DNA of 64,000 nt from Candidatus Pelagibacterales bacterium (GCA_028412835.1 JAONQW010000002.1:62001-126000); one strand, 5' to 3'; positions 41,468-52,900 are shown, counted from the first letter of the stretch. Notes: generated by a model from the sequence alone, not told the origin. Program-made: numbers and translations.

Positions 41468-42283
41468 ATGAAAAAGACTTTTTCATATTCATCTAAAGAG
41501 TTATCAAAGCCTAAGCAATTTATTGTTAATAGTATAGAGAAAATTAGTGGCCGTAAAAAGCTTGAAAAACTATATCAACAATACGATGAAGAAAATAGAG
41601 AGCCACATCTTTTTTGGACAGATGTAAAAAATCTTTTAAAGCTAAAAATAAATGTTAGGTCCAAAAGAAAATTATTTATTCCAAAAAAAGGGCCATTAAT
41701 TTTAATTGCTAATCATCCCTTTGGCATTATTGATGGAATTATACTTGCTTCGTTAGTTTCAGAAGTGAGAACAGACTTTAAGATCATTACCCACGAAATA
41801 CTTAGATTTACGGAGGCTTCTCAACAATTTATTCTTCCAGTAGATTTTTCTAGTGGGAAAAAAGCATTAAAAAATAATGTGAAAACTGGAAGAGATGCCA
41901 AAAAATTTTTAGAACAGGGTGGTGTTATTATATTGTTTCCCGCTGGCGGAGTTGCTACTGCTAAAAAAATAAATCTGCCTGCAATTGATGCTGAATGGGG
42001 TAACCTATTAGGCTCACTAGTGCTCAAAACTAATGCAAACATATTACCAATATTTTTTGACGGTAAGAATGGAATTTTGTTTCATTTATTTGCTTCTAAG
42101 CTTAAGAGTCAGACATTAAAATACTCTTCCTACCTGCATGAAACAAAAAGAAAAATTGGTAAAACAATTGATATCTTTTACGGAGAAGTTATTTTAAATA
42201 AAAATTTAAGAATGATTGAAGACAAGAAGCAAATTACTCTGATGTTGAGAGATATTACGATGTCATTACCTGTTAGAAGTTAG
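41468..42283 (+). CDS. Lysophospholipid acyltransferase family protein
   Basis: PLILIANHPFGIIDGIIL (NHxxGxxDG), VIILFPAGGVAT. Confidence 0.8.
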   Translation: MKKTFSYSSKELSKPKQFIVNSIEKISGRKKLEKLYQQYDEENREPHLFWTDVKNLLKLKINVRSKRKLFIPKKGPLILIANHPFGIIDGIILASLVSEVRTDFKIITHEILRFTEASQQFILPVDFSSGKKALKNNVKTGRDAKKFLEQGGVIILFPAGGVATAKKINLPAIDAEWGNLLGSLVLKTNANILPIFFDGKNGILFHLFASKLKSQTLKYSSYLHETKRKIGKTIDIFYGEVILNKNLRMIEDKKQITLMLRDITMSLPVRS

Positions 42284-42286
42284 AAT

Positions 42287-42541
42287 ATGAATGATATAGC
42301 TAAACTTGAATATTTATTAAACAAAATAAAAGAACCTATTGTATGTGTAAAGTGTTCCAATGAATTTACTGCCAGTCAAACGGATAGTATTTCATTACAA
42401 GATTATCAAAAAGTAGATGTTGGATTTACTGAGCGTGGACTACAAATATGGTGTCAACGACATCAATTAAATATATGTCACATAAATTTTGAGGGTCATA
42501 AACTAGAATCTGACTTCAGATGTTTAGAAAAAAAAAGTTAA
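42287..42541 (+). CDS. Small uncharacterised Cys-containing protein
   Basis: 84 aa ORF directly after acyltransferase; CVKC...WCQRHQLNICHINFEGH. Confidence 0.55.
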   Translation: MNDIAKLEYLLNKIKEPIVCVKCSNEFTASQTDSISLQDYQKVDVGFTERGLQIWCQRHQLNICHINFEGHKLESDFRCLEKKS

Positions 42542-42596
42542 TTGCAATATATTTTAAGTAATCTAACTTTAGAAATATTAATAATTTAAATATTTT

Positions 42597-43763
42597 ATGT
42601 TAGAAATAAAAAATACTAATTGGAATTATCCAACACCAATTTGGTTTGGGCTCAATCGTACCACAGAAATTAAATTAGCTTTAAAAGAACTAAATATTAG
42701 TAAGCCACTGATCGTAACTGACCCACAATTTTCTGAAAACAAAAATTTTAAGAAAATATTAGAACATCTTTCCAAAGACTCTATTCAGTTTTCGATCTTT
42801 ACTGACATAAAAGGCAATCCAACAGGTAAAAATGTTAGTGAGGGTGTGCTTAAATTCAATACTGATGCTAATGATGGTGTAATTGCAATAGGGGGAGGCA
42901 GTGCTCTTGATGCTGGTAAAGCTATAGCTTTTATGTCCAAACAAAAAGAAGATTTATGGTTCTTTGAGGATGTTGGCGATAACTGGACCAAAGCAATCGT
43001 TAAAGATATGCCAAAGGTAATTGCTATCCCAACAACTGCTGGAACTGGATCTGAGACTGGACGCGCTTCATTAATTGTTGATGAAGATACCTATACAAAA
43101 AAAATAATTTTTCATCCATCAATTTTACCTGACCTTGTTATATTAGACCCAGAATTAACTACTTCATTACCAGCCCATCTAACCGCAGCAACAGGCATGG
43201 ATGCTTTAGCACACTGTCTTGAGGCATACTGCTCACATGTTTACCATCCGATGGCACATGGAATTGCAATTGAGGGGATTAAAAATATAAAAGATAATTT
43301 GGTTACTGCTTTCAATGATCCAAAAAATATTAATGCTAGATCTGCAATGTTAGTTAGCTCTCCAATGGGGTCTACCGCATTTCAAAAAGGGTTAGGTGCA
43401 ATTCATTCTTTAAGCCATCCAGTGAATGCTGTACATGACCTTCATCATGGACTAACCAATGCAATTTTCATGCCTTATGTTCTTAAATTTAATCAAGCAG
43501 AAATTGAAGCAAGGATAATCTTATTATCAAATTATTTAGAATTAAATGATAGATCATTTAATGGGTTTTTAAATTGGATACTTGATTTAAGAAAAGAATT
43601 ATCAATCCCACACACTTTAAAAGAACTAAAAATTGAATTTGATTTTGACACTTTAGCAGAAATGGCATTAGTCGATCCTTCTACTCCTACTAATCCAACT
43701 AATATAACAGTAAATGATATGAAAAAATTATATATTAATTCCTATGAAGGAAATCTTAATTAA
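42597..43763 (+). CDS. Iron-containing alcohol dehydrogenase
   Basis: AIGGGSALDAGKAIAF, TTAGTGSETGRASLI, GMDALAHCLEAY, HGLTNAIFMPYVL. Confidence 0.92.
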   Translation: MLEIKNTNWNYPTPIWFGLNRTTEIKLALKELNISKPLIVTDPQFSENKNFKKILEHLSKDSIQFSIFTDIKGNPTGKNVSEGVLKFNTDANDGVIAIGGGSALDAGKAIAFMSKQKEDLWFFEDVGDNWTKAIVKDMPKVIAIPTTAGTGSETGRASLIVDEDTYTKKIIFHPSILPDLVILDPELTTSLPAHLTAATGMDALAHCLEAYCSHVYHPMAHGIAIEGIKNIKDNLVTAFNDPKNINARSAMLVSSPMGSTAFQKGLGAIHSLSHPVNAVHDLHHGLTNAIFMPYVLKFNQAEIEARIILLSNYLELNDRSFNGFLNWILDLRKELSIPHTLKELKIEFDFDTLAEMALVDPSTPTNPTNITVNDMKKLYINSYEGNLN

Positions 43764-43764
43764 T

Positions 43765-44544
43765 TTATCCAGTATTTAATCCATTGCCATCTACAGCAAT
43801 TGATTGTCCTGAAACTTTATTGCCATCATCAGAAATTAAAAAAGAGCACATCTTTCCAATATCATCTTCTTCAATCCAACAATTCATAGAGGCTGCAGAT
43901 AAAAATTCTCTTTCTACAGATTTTTCAGAAGCACTTATGTATTTTGCCTTTGCCTTAATTACACCTTGCATGCGTTTGCCCTTTATTACGCCAGGCAAAA
44001 CAGCATTTACTCTAATCTTAAATTTCCCTAATTCCATTGCTGCTGTTTGTGTAAATCCAATAATTGCCCATTTGCTTGATGCATAGGGTGAACGAAGTGG
44101 AAATCCAAATATACCTGCAGTAGAAGATATATTAATAATTGAGCCACCTTTATTCTTTTTTAACATTGGGATTGCAAACTTTGTAAATAGAAAATGTCCA
44201 ATTACATTAGTTTTTAAAGTTTCTTCCCAACTCTTGTAATCTAATTTTTCAATTGCTCCAGTAGGACCAGAAATACCAACATTATTAATCAAACAATCTA
44301 TTTTATTGGTTATTTTTTTTACTTTTTTAAAAAAATTAATTACCGATTCTTCATTGTTAGCATCACAAGCATAAGCAAATATTTTATTCTTATATTTTAT
44401 ATTTTTATTAATTTTATCAATAAACTTTTGATTGATATCACACAAAAAAACACGTGCACCACGCTTTTGTAAAATTTTAGCTGTTGCGAGACCAATGCCA
44501 CTTCCACCAGCTGAGATGATAACGTTTTTATTTTTTAGTATCAC
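43765..44544 (-). CDS. SDR family oxidoreductase
   Basis: NVIISAGGSGIGLATAKIL, LINNVGISGPTG, YASSKWAIIG. Confidence 0.88.
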   Translation of the reverse strand: MILKNKNVIISAGGSGIGLATAKILQKRGARVFLCDINQKFIDKINKNIKYKNKIFAYACDANNEESVINFFKKVKKITNKIDCLINNVGISGPTGAIEKLDYKSWEETLKTNVIGHFLFTKFAIPMLKKNKGGSIINISSTAGIFGFPLRSPYASSKWAIIGFTQTAAMELGKFKIRVNAVLPGVIKGKRMQGVIKAKAKYISASEKSVEREFLSAASMNCWIEEDDIGKMCSFLISDDGNKVSGQSIAVDGNGLNTG

Positions 44545-44549
44545 TCAAT

Positions 44550-45869
44550 TTAGCAATCAATTGCATTATTACGTTGCCAATCGTATGCTGATAATTCAGA
44601 TTGAGCAGAGTATTCTTTTAACTCTCTTTTCTTAAGCCTTACAAAGTTAGATACAACCTTTGGTGAAAAAGCTTTTTTTGTAATATCGCTATTTTGGAAA
44701 AGTTTTATGGCACTATCAAGACTTGTAGGCAATTTTTTTACACGTTTAACTTTATGTCCCTCAGTATACATATTAATATCAAGCCTCTTACCGGGTTTGC
44801 GATTATTATTAATACCATCAAGGCCAAGAGCCAATAAACCAGCCTGAAGTAGGTAAGGATTTGCTGAACCATCAGCATGTCTTACTTCAAATCTTCCAGT
44901 ATCAGGAATTCTAATCATGTGGGTACGGTTATTTCCTGTATAGGTGACTGTACTTGGTGACCAAGTAGCACCTGATAACGTATTGGAAGCTCCAATTCGA
45001 CTATAACTATTTACAGATGGATTAAACAATGCCGAAAAACAGTCAGCAGATTTCATTATTCCACCTATAAATGAATACCCAAGTTTTGATAATCCTAATT
45101 CACCTTCACTATCCTCAAATAAATTTTTCTTTTTTTTCATATCCCAAACTGAAACATGCGCATGACATCCATTGCCAGTTAAATTTGGAAAAGGCTTGGC
45201 CATAAATGTTGCTCTTAATCCGTGTTTTTCTGCAATTGATTTAGCCATAAATTTAAAAAAAACATGACGATCTGCAGTTGTAAGGCAATCAGCGTAATGC
45301 CAATTCATTTCAAATTGTCCATTAGCATCCTCATGATCATTTTGATAAGGTTTCCATCCTAACTTTAACATAGCATCACATATTTCTTTGATAACGTCAT
45401 ATCTTCGCATCAGCATTGATTGATCGTAACAAGGCTTTGCTGCAACATCTCTGGGATCACTTATTTCTGTACCATCTTCACTAAGTAAGAAGAATTCACA
45501 TTCAACTCCTGTTTGCATGACCATATTTTTTTCTGCTAATTTTTTAATTTGTTTTTTTAGAATCACACGTGGTGACTGTTCAACAATTTTTCCATCCATA
45601 TATAGATCACTTGCAAGCCAACCAATTTCTGGTTGCCACGGTAATTGAATTAAACTGTCTGGATCAGGAATTGCTAACATATCTGAGTCAGCTGGTGACA
45701 TATCAAGATATGTGGCAAAGCCACCAAAACCAGCACCATTTTTTGCCATTTCATTGATAGCTTGTGACGGCACAAGTTTTGCTCTTAAAACACCAAATAA
45801 ATCTACAAAGCTAACTAAGAAGTACTTAATTTTTTTTTGAGATGCAATTTTTGATAGGTTGATGCTCAT
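44550..45869 (-). CDS. GlnT/GmaS-type glutamine synthetase (gamma-glutamylmethylamide synthetase candidate)
   Basis: GVECEFFLLSEDG, NDHEDANGQFEMNW, KPFPNLTGNGCHAHVSVWD, RFEVRHADGSANPYLLQAGLLALGLDGI; adjacent to MgsABC-type genes. Confidence 0.88.
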   Translation of the reverse strand: MSINLSKIASQKKIKYFLVSFVDLFGVLRAKLVPSQAINEMAKNGAGFGGFATYLDMSPADSDMLAIPDPDSLIQLPWQPEIGWLASDLYMDGKIVEQSPRVILKKQIKKLAEKNMVMQTGVECEFFLLSEDGTEISDPRDVAAKPCYDQSMLMRRYDVIKEICDAMLKLGWKPYQNDHEDANGQFEMNWHYADCLTTADRHVFFKFMAKSIAEKHGLRATFMAKPFPNLTGNGCHAHVSVWDMKKKKNLFEDSEGELGLSKLGYSFIGGIMKSADCFSALFNPSVNSYSRIGASNTLSGATWSPSTVTYTGNNRTHMIRIPDTGRFEVRHADGSANPYLLQAGLLALGLDGINNNRKPGKRLDINMYTEGHKVKRVKKLPTSLDSAIKLFQNSDITKKAFSPKVVSNFVRLKKRELKEYSAQSELSAYDWQRNNAIDC

Positions 45870-46093
45870 AATATGTTTAATTATGCTTCCTCATTTAAAA
45901 AAAAACAATACATAAATATTTATACTTTTAAGGAATTTTCAGGGACTAGACGTCTACATTAATTTCCGCTAACATTTATTCTTTAATATTTAAGTATTAT
46001 TTAACTCAAATTTCTATCGGTCAGTAAGCAAAAAATGCAAATTTTAAAAGATACCTTGTTGCTAAAAACTATACAGTCGAAGGCAAAAAACTA

Positions 46094-46978
46094 ATGTGTG
46101 GAATTGTAGGATTGTATCTTAAAACTAATAAATATGAAAAGTCGCTAGGCATATTTTTATCGAAGATGTTAGATAATATGGAAACGCGAGGACCAGATAG
46201 TGCCGGTTTTGCAATTTATACCAAAGAGGATAAAAAAAATTATAAATATTCTATCTGCCTCAATGATTTAAGTGAGAATGATTTTAAAAAGAAAATCAAT
46301 AAACTACTAAAAAAGAATACTATTAAGAAGTTTTCTGATCATATAATTTTAGATACTCCTGAGAAACCAAATAAAGTACTCAATTTATTAAAACATAACC
46401 TACAAGAAGTTTCACTGGTAGGTTATGGCAAAAGTATAAATATTTTTAAGCAAACAGGGAATCCAAGAGATATTGTAAAAAACTTCAACTTATCTTCTTT
46501 TTCAGGATCGCATGGTATTGGCCATACTAGAATGGCTACAGAAAGCGCAATAACTACTGAAGGCTCGCATCCTTATTCCACAGCAGAAGATGAATGTCTG
46601 GTACATAACGGCTCACTATCGAACCACAATAATGTGAGAAGAACTCTAATCAAAAAAGGTGAAAGCTTTAGTTCTGAAAACGATACTGAAGTTGCAGCTG
46701 GATATATCTCTAGTCAAATTTCTGCAGGTAAAGATCTTGAGAGCACTTTAAAAGAAAGTTTAAAAAATTTAGATGGATTTTATACCTTTATCGCCGGTAC
46801 AAAAAAAGGGTTTGCCTTATTAAGAGATGAAATAGCTTGTAAGCCAGCAGTTGTTGCAGAAACAGATGATTATGTTGCGATAGCATCAGAGTTTCAAGCA
46901 ATGGCACATTTGCCTGGTGTAAATGAAGCAAATATTTTTGAACCTGAGCCTGGGATTGTGTATTCGTGGGGCAATTGA
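46094..46978 (+). CDS. Class II glutamine amidotransferase (MgsA/GlxB type)
   Basis: MCGIVGLYLK N-terminal Cys, GIGHTRMATESAITTEGSHPYS, LVHNGSLSNHNNVRR. Confidence 0.9.
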   Translation: MCGIVGLYLKTNKYEKSLGIFLSKMLDNMETRGPDSAGFAIYTKEDKKNYKYSICLNDLSENDFKKKINKLLKKNTIKKFSDHIILDTPEKPNKVLNLLKHNLQEVSLVGYGKSINIFKQTGNPRDIVKNFNLSSFSGSHGIGHTRMATESAITTEGSHPYSTAEDECLVHNGSLSNHNNVRRTLIKKGESFSSENDTEVAAGYISSQISAGKDLESTLKESLKNLDGFYTFIAGTKKGFALLRDEIACKPAVVAETDDYVAIASEFQAMAHLPGVNEANIFEPEPGIVYSWGN

Positions 46979-47661
46979 TGAAGTTAGATTTAAAAAAATT
47001 AGCCTTAAGAGATGTGAATTCAAAACTGCAAAGTTTTGATAAAAGTAGCAAAGAAAAAGATTTTACAATTATTAATCCTGAGGGTTGTCATGCTTTATGT
47101 GTTGGTTTGGTGCATGCAATTAGTGTCACAATTAATGGACATGTTGGCTACTACTGTGCTGGCATGAATCAAAGTGCGCATATCACAATCAATGGCAATG
47201 TAAGCACAGGTGTTGGAGAAAATATGATGTCAGGAATTGTCCATGTAAAAGGCAACGCCTCACAATCTGCTGGAGCGACTGCACATGGTGGCTTGTTAAT
47301 TATAGACGGTAATGCCAGCTCGAGATGTGGTATATCTATGAAAGGCGTTGATATTGTAGTTAAAGGATCAGTTGGTCATATGTCTGCATTTATGGCCCAA
47401 TCTGGTACTTTATTGGTATGTGGTGACGCGGGAGATGCTCTTGGAGATAGCTTATATGAAACTGAAATTTTTGTTAAAGGCAAAGTTAAGTCACTGGGAG
47501 TTGACTGCATTGAAAAAAAAATAAAACCTAAGCATATAAAAAAAATAATAGAGCTATTAAAAAAAAGTAAGATTAAAAATATAAAACCTGAACAATTTAA
47601 AAGATATGGGTCAGCAAGAAAATTATATAATTTCAATATAGACAATGTATCTGAGTATTAA
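46966..47661 (+). CDS. Glutamate synthase GXGXG-domain subunit (MgsB/GlxC type)
   Basis: Beta-helix-like Gly repeats (INGHVGYYCAGMNQSAHITINGNVSTGVGENMMSG); overlaps upstream gene. Confidence 0.85.
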   Translation: MGQLMKLDLKKLALRDVNSKLQSFDKSSKEKDFTIINPEGCHALCVGLVHAISVTINGHVGYYCAGMNQSAHITINGNVSTGVGENMMSGIVHVKGNASQSAGATAHGGLLIIDGNASSRCGISMKGVDIVVKGSVGHMSAFMAQSGTLLVCGDAGDALGDSLYETEIFVKGKVKSLGVDCIEKKIKPKHIKKIIELLKKSKIKNIKPEQFKRYGSARKLYNFNIDNVSEY

Positions 47662-47663
47662 AC

Positions 47664-48992
47664 ATGAACGATAAAACTAAAACACATCCAAGAATTTCAG
47701 CAACCTTTGATGAATACACTAATTCTGAAATTCGTAGAGCAGCTGAAACAGGAATTTATGATATAAGAGGAGGGGGTTCAAAACGAAGACTTCCACATTT
47801 CGATGATTTATTATTTCTTGGTGCTTCAATTTCTAGATACCCATTAGAAGGCTATAGAGAGACTTGTAATACTAAAGTGACTTTAGGAACAAGGTACGCA
47901 AAAAAACCACTTGAACTTGATATTCCAGTTACAGTTGCTGGCATGAGCTTTGGGGCTTTATCTGGTCCTGCAAAAGAGGCATTGGGTCGTGGGGCAAGTG
48001 CTGCTGGAACTTCTACTACAACTGGTGATGGAGGCATGACTCCTGAGGAAAGAGGACAATCAAAACACTTAGTTTATCAATTATTACCCTCAAGGTATGG
48101 AATGAATCCAAATGATTTGAGAAAAGCTGATGCCATCGAAGTTGTTATAGGCCAAGGAGCAAAGCCTGGTGGTGGAGGAATGTTGCTTGGACAAAAAATT
48201 GATGATCGTGTGGCAGAAATGCGAACACTTCCTAAAGGTGTTGATCAACGATCTGCATGTCGACATCCGGATTGGACTGGACCAGATGATTTAAAAATTA
48301 AAATTCTAGAATTAAGAGAGATAACCAACTGGCAAGTGCCTATTTTTATTAAAATTGCCGGAGCAAGACCTTATTATGATACGGCCTTAGCTATTAAGGC
48401 AGGTGCAGATGTTGTGGTTATCGATGGCATGCAAGGCGGTACTGCAGCAACCCAAGAAGTATTCATTGAAAATGTTGGTCAACCAACCTTAGCGTGTATT
48501 AGACCCGCAGTTGAAGCATTGCAAGATTTAGATATGCACCGAGAGGTGCAATTAATTATATCGGGTGGCATTAGAAATGGAGCAGATGCTGCAAAAGCTA
48601 TAGCATTGGGTGCTGATGCAGTATCAATTGGATCTGCTGCAATGATTGCTATTGGCGATAATGATCCTAAATGGGAAGCTGAATATCAGGAGTTAGGTAC
48701 TATGGCTGGTGCCTATGATGACTGGCATGAAGGCAAAGACCCAGCTGGAATTTTTACCCAAGATCCAACTCTAATGAAAAGATTAGACCCAGTTAAAGCT
48801 GGCAAAAGATTGTCAAATTTTTTAAAAGTAATGACTTTGGAGGCACAAACAATAGCAAGGGCTTGTGGTAAGAATGATCTTCATAATCTTGAACCAGAAG
48901 ATTTAGTAGCATTAACTTTAGAAGCGGCAGCTATGGCAAAAGTTCCCCTGGCTGGGACTGATTGGATACCTGGAGCTAAAAAAAATAAGTAA
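47664..48992 (+). CDS. FMN-binding glutamate synthase domain protein (MgsC/GlxD type)
   Basis: DDLLFLGASISRYPLEGYRE, GASAAGTSTTTGDGGMTPEE, KPGGGGMLLGQKI, VVIDGMQGGTAATQEVF. Confidence 0.92.
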   Translation: MNDKTKTHPRISATFDEYTNSEIRRAAETGIYDIRGGGSKRRLPHFDDLLFLGASISRYPLEGYRETCNTKVTLGTRYAKKPLELDIPVTVAGMSFGALSGPAKEALGRGASAAGTSTTTGDGGMTPEERGQSKHLVYQLLPSRYGMNPNDLRKADAIEVVIGQGAKPGGGGMLLGQKIDDRVAEMRTLPKGVDQRSACRHPDWTGPDDLKIKILELREITNWQVPIFIKIAGARPYYDTALAIKAGADVVVIDGMQGGTAATQEVFIENVGQPTLACIRPAVEALQDLDMHREVQLIISGGIRNGADAAKAIALGADAVSIGSAAMIAIGDNDPKWEAEYQELGTMAGAYDDWHEGKDPAGIFTQDPTLMKRLDPVKAGKRLSNFLKVMTLEAQTIARACGKNDLHNLEPEDLVALTLEAAAMAKVPLAGTDWIPGAKKNK

Positions 48993-48999
48993 AACTAAA

Positions 49000-49353
49000 G
49001 TGAAAGAATTAATCTTTATCTATAATGCTAAAAGTGGGCTCACCCAAGCCGCAGTAGATTGGGCACATAAAATTATTTCACCAAAAACATACGAATGCAG
49101 TTTATGTAGTTTAACGTATGGCAATTTAGGTAAATATAGTAAATGGAGTAAGTTCCTTGAATCCTTAAATATGAATAAAAGCTTTATCTATGATGACCAA
49201 CTAAGTGATTTAAGTATTTATAACAATGAGTTATTGCCTTGTATCTTTCTTAGAGAGGATGATAATTACTCTGTACTACTTAATAATGATGAACTAGATC
49301 GCTGTGAAAATTTAGACGCTTTAATTAATCTTATTAAGGTAGAATTAGATTAA
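49000..49353 (+). CDS. Conserved uncharacterised protein
   Basis: GTG start 7 nt after upstream stop; IYNAKSGLTQAAVDWAHKIISPKTYECSLCSLTYG. Confidence 0.65.
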   Translation: MKELIFIYNAKSGLTQAAVDWAHKIISPKTYECSLCSLTYGNLGKYSKWSKFLESLNMNKSFIYDDQLSDLSIYNNELLPCIFLREDDNYSVLLNNDELDRCENLDALINLIKVELD

Positions 49354-49857
49354 TTATTTAACTAAACCAATTAATCTATTTAGATAATCTTTATTATTCC
49401 ATCTCGTTATTAGTTTTCCCAAGTCATGAGTTGTCTCTAAGGCAAATGATCCAAAAATCTTTTGAAAATTAGTTCCGAGAATAATTGATTTATTATTCAT
49501 AGCTAATAATTTCTCTTTTATTAAACTATCAATTTTTCTGTTTACTGTTTCACGAGGTAAATTTAAAGCGGAAGAAATACTTGTGACTGAAAGCCCAGAA
49601 TTTTTTTTTATTTTCTCATTAATGATTTCCTCAAATCTAAATGATAGATCATCAATTGAATTAGATCCTGATTTATTAATAGTATTAAGATAATAACCCA
49701 GAGTTATTTGAAGTATCATGAAGCTTTCATAATCAATTTTGAGTACTTGCCTAACCCTAAGATAAAAGTTAGATAAAAATATTGACCAATCATATAATCC
49801 TGAAGAAAAATCAGAAGTGATTGGTACTTTAAGTTCTTGATTAATATAGTTTTTCAT
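49354..49857 (-). CDS. Helix-turn-helix transcriptional regulator
   Basis: LSVTSISSALNLPRETVNRKIDSLIKEKLLAMNN winged-HTH pattern; divergent from surface protein gene. Confidence 0.7.
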   Translation of the reverse strand: MKNYINQELKVPITSDFSSGLYDWSIFLSNFYLRVRQVLKIDYESFMILQITLGYYLNTINKSGSNSIDDLSFRFEEIINEKIKKNSGLSVTSISSALNLPRETVNRKIDSLIKEKLLAMNNKSIILGTNFQKIFGSFALETTHDLGKLITRWNNKDYLNRLIGLVK

Positions 49858-49875
49858 TTGTTTTTAATCGTATTA

Positions 49876-49906
49876 TCAAAATGGATAATATCACCATTTT
49901 GGTGAC
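49876..49906. promoter_or_regulatory. Candidate operator: TCACCA-TTT-TGGTGA palindrome plus flanking AAAATGG repeat
   Basis: TCAAAATGGATAATATCACCATTTTGGTGAC in the divergent intergenic of HTH regulator and autotransporter-like gene. Confidence 0.55.
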
Positions 49907-49969
49907 ATGTACAGTATTGAATTTCAGTAAATCATATAAAACTTAATAATAAATTAAGAATAAATTTAC

Positions 49970-52900
49970 ATGTATACCAAGATATTTGTTTTAAAAAGCT
50001 ACAACTTATTACTAGTAATTATTACATTAACTGTTTTTTTAAGCACTAGCCTTGAAGCGGCAGATTATTATTGGACTGCTCAGGATGATGGGAGTACAAA
50101 AAATTGGTCTCATAGTCATAACTGGTCAGATAAAAGTGGCAACTCAATAAGTGGTTACCCTAATATTAGAAATGATAATGCTATATTCCAAACTGATGCA
50201 GCAGATGTCACGATAGATCGCTATGTAAGAATGGGAAAAATAACTATAAAAAATGCTTACACTGGAACTATAAATTTAAATGGCAATATATTAAATCCAA
50301 CAAGAGGATTTGCTCAATACAATGGAACAATACTAATACCTGCAAACTCTGACTTCAGAGTACATGGTAATGCAGCTGTTTTATATGATGGTGCTACAAT
50401 TACTTCACAGGGAGATGACAGTAATATTAAAATACAGCACAACTTAATTTTTAAAAATGGTTCAACAATTAATGCACCTAATTCCAATTCTGCATTTGAA
50501 GTCAGAGGAGGATTTAGAAATGAAGGTGGTACATTCAATCATAATAGTGGAACTCTAATAATGAATACTAGTAACAATTGGGGCGAGGCTGCGATCAAAT
50601 TCACTGGAACTGGATCCTTTTATAATATTGATTTTAGAGGAAACGTTAACAAAAAGATACATAATGATATCACAGTTGATAATAATTTATATATTAGAGG
50701 CAATGGTGATCTAATTGGTGGCACATCCAGCAGTGGGAAAAATATAACTATAAAAGGTGATTGGTGGCAACAATCTGGTAAAAACAACTTTACACACGCC
50801 AATGGAACAGTAACTTTTTCTGGATCAAGTAGTCAAAATATAACAAGTAATAATAATTTTCGTAATATCATAATCAATAATCCTTCTGGAGTTTTATTGG
50901 CAAATGACCTTACAAATATAACTTCTACACTAACAATTAATAATGGTTCTACATTGGATATTAATGGACAAGACCTGACAGCTGTGACTTTGGTAAATAA
51001 TGGTAATTTACAACTTTTAGGATCTGAAACAGTCAATATTACTACGATGGATACTGACAGTGGAACTGTTACTTATGATGGTTCTGGGGCTACTGGATTA
51101 GCTGCAGGTGATAATTATTATAATCTAATTTTTAATCAGTCTGGTACATCTACCTTGGATGCAAATTTAGATGTTAATGGGTCAGTTAGCATTTCTAGTG
51201 GAACATTAGATGCCAGCACAAGTAATTATAATATTAATGTTGGTGGTGATTGGACCAATAATGGGAGTTTTATATCTCGATCAGGACTGGTAACTTTTGA
51301 TAATAATTCTGATATATTTGCTGGAGGTACAAGTGCCACAAAAGATTTTAATAATGTAACTTTAAGTGGTGCAGTTGGAAGTCAGTCAGACAATATTCTT
51401 ATTGGTGGCAATTTTATATTAAGTGGCACAGGCACCTGGTATACAAATTGTAATACTATGACAATAAGTGGTAGTACAACAAATAATAGTGGTACGATTT
51501 CAGATACACTTACACCAACTGTATCATTTGATCCTGCAAATAGTTCTTCAACCCATGCTGCAAGTGACAATATTATTCTTACTTTTAATACAGCTATAAG
51601 AAAAGCTTCAGATAATAGTGACTTAACTGATTCTAATGTAGATGCTCACATTACTCTTAAAGATGCTAATTCGAGTGGATCTAATATTAATTTTGATGCA
51701 ACTATAGATGCTAGCGATAAAGTAATTACTATTAACCCTTCATCTGATCTAAATAGTTCACAAGTAGTCTATGTTGCTATTGGCAATACAGTCGAGAATG
51801 TTTGTAACACCGCATTGAGTGCTTCCTCTGCAACATTTACAACTGCCGATTCAACTGACCCCGTCTTAAGTTCATCTAGTCCAGCCGATGAAGCTACTGC
51901 AATTGCTGTAGATACTAATATTGTCTTAACATTTAATGAGGCTGTAGATGCTGAAAGTGGCAATATAATAATTGTTAGGTCTGAAGACGGCTCAACAGTC
52001 GAAACAATTGATGTTACTGACAGTCAAGTATCTGGTTCAGGATCAACAGAAATTACAATAAATCCTTCTGTAACCTTAAATGAGCAGACGGCTTATCATT
52101 TAACCATTGATGAAACTGCATTTGATGATAGCTCAAGTAATTCTTATGTAGGCATAAGTGATACTTCAACAATAAATTTTACTACTGCCGATGTAACAGC
52201 TCCTACTGTAACATTTAATCCAGCAGATAGTGATACTGGAGTAGGACGTGATTCAAATATAAATATTGAATTTAATGAAGCTATAGTAAACGCCGATACC
52301 TCTGAGATAACTAATAGTAATATTGCAAGTTTAATTATACTCAAAGATTCTAATTCAAATGGAAGTGATCTTGCGTTTAGTGCAACAATAGATACAGATA
52401 AAAAAATAATAACTATTGATCCTAATAATAATTTTTCATTAGGTCAGACAGTCTATGTATCAATTTCAGCAGTTGAAGATGCATCAGCCAATGAAACTAG
52501 TTTATCATCATCTACTTTTACTGTGACAACTACTGGCGAGACAATAGCTACTATTATTCCTGCAGATAGTAGCACAGATGTTTTAGCAAGTAGCAATATT
52601 ACTATTGGATTTAATACTGCGATTAGAAATTTAAATGATACTGAAATCACAAATGACAATATACATAGTTTAATAACCCTTAAAGACACTGATACAAACG
52701 GTACTGATATTCCATTTACTATATCAATAAACACTGCCAAAAAAGTTATAACCATCAATCCTATTTCAGACCTCTCCAGTGGTCAGAATATTTATGTTGC
52801 TATTGGGGCAACTGTTGAAGATGCATTCGACAATGCTACAACTGCAGCCTCGTCTATATTCACTATTATCGATAATGCAGCTCCTATTTTTACATTTAAC

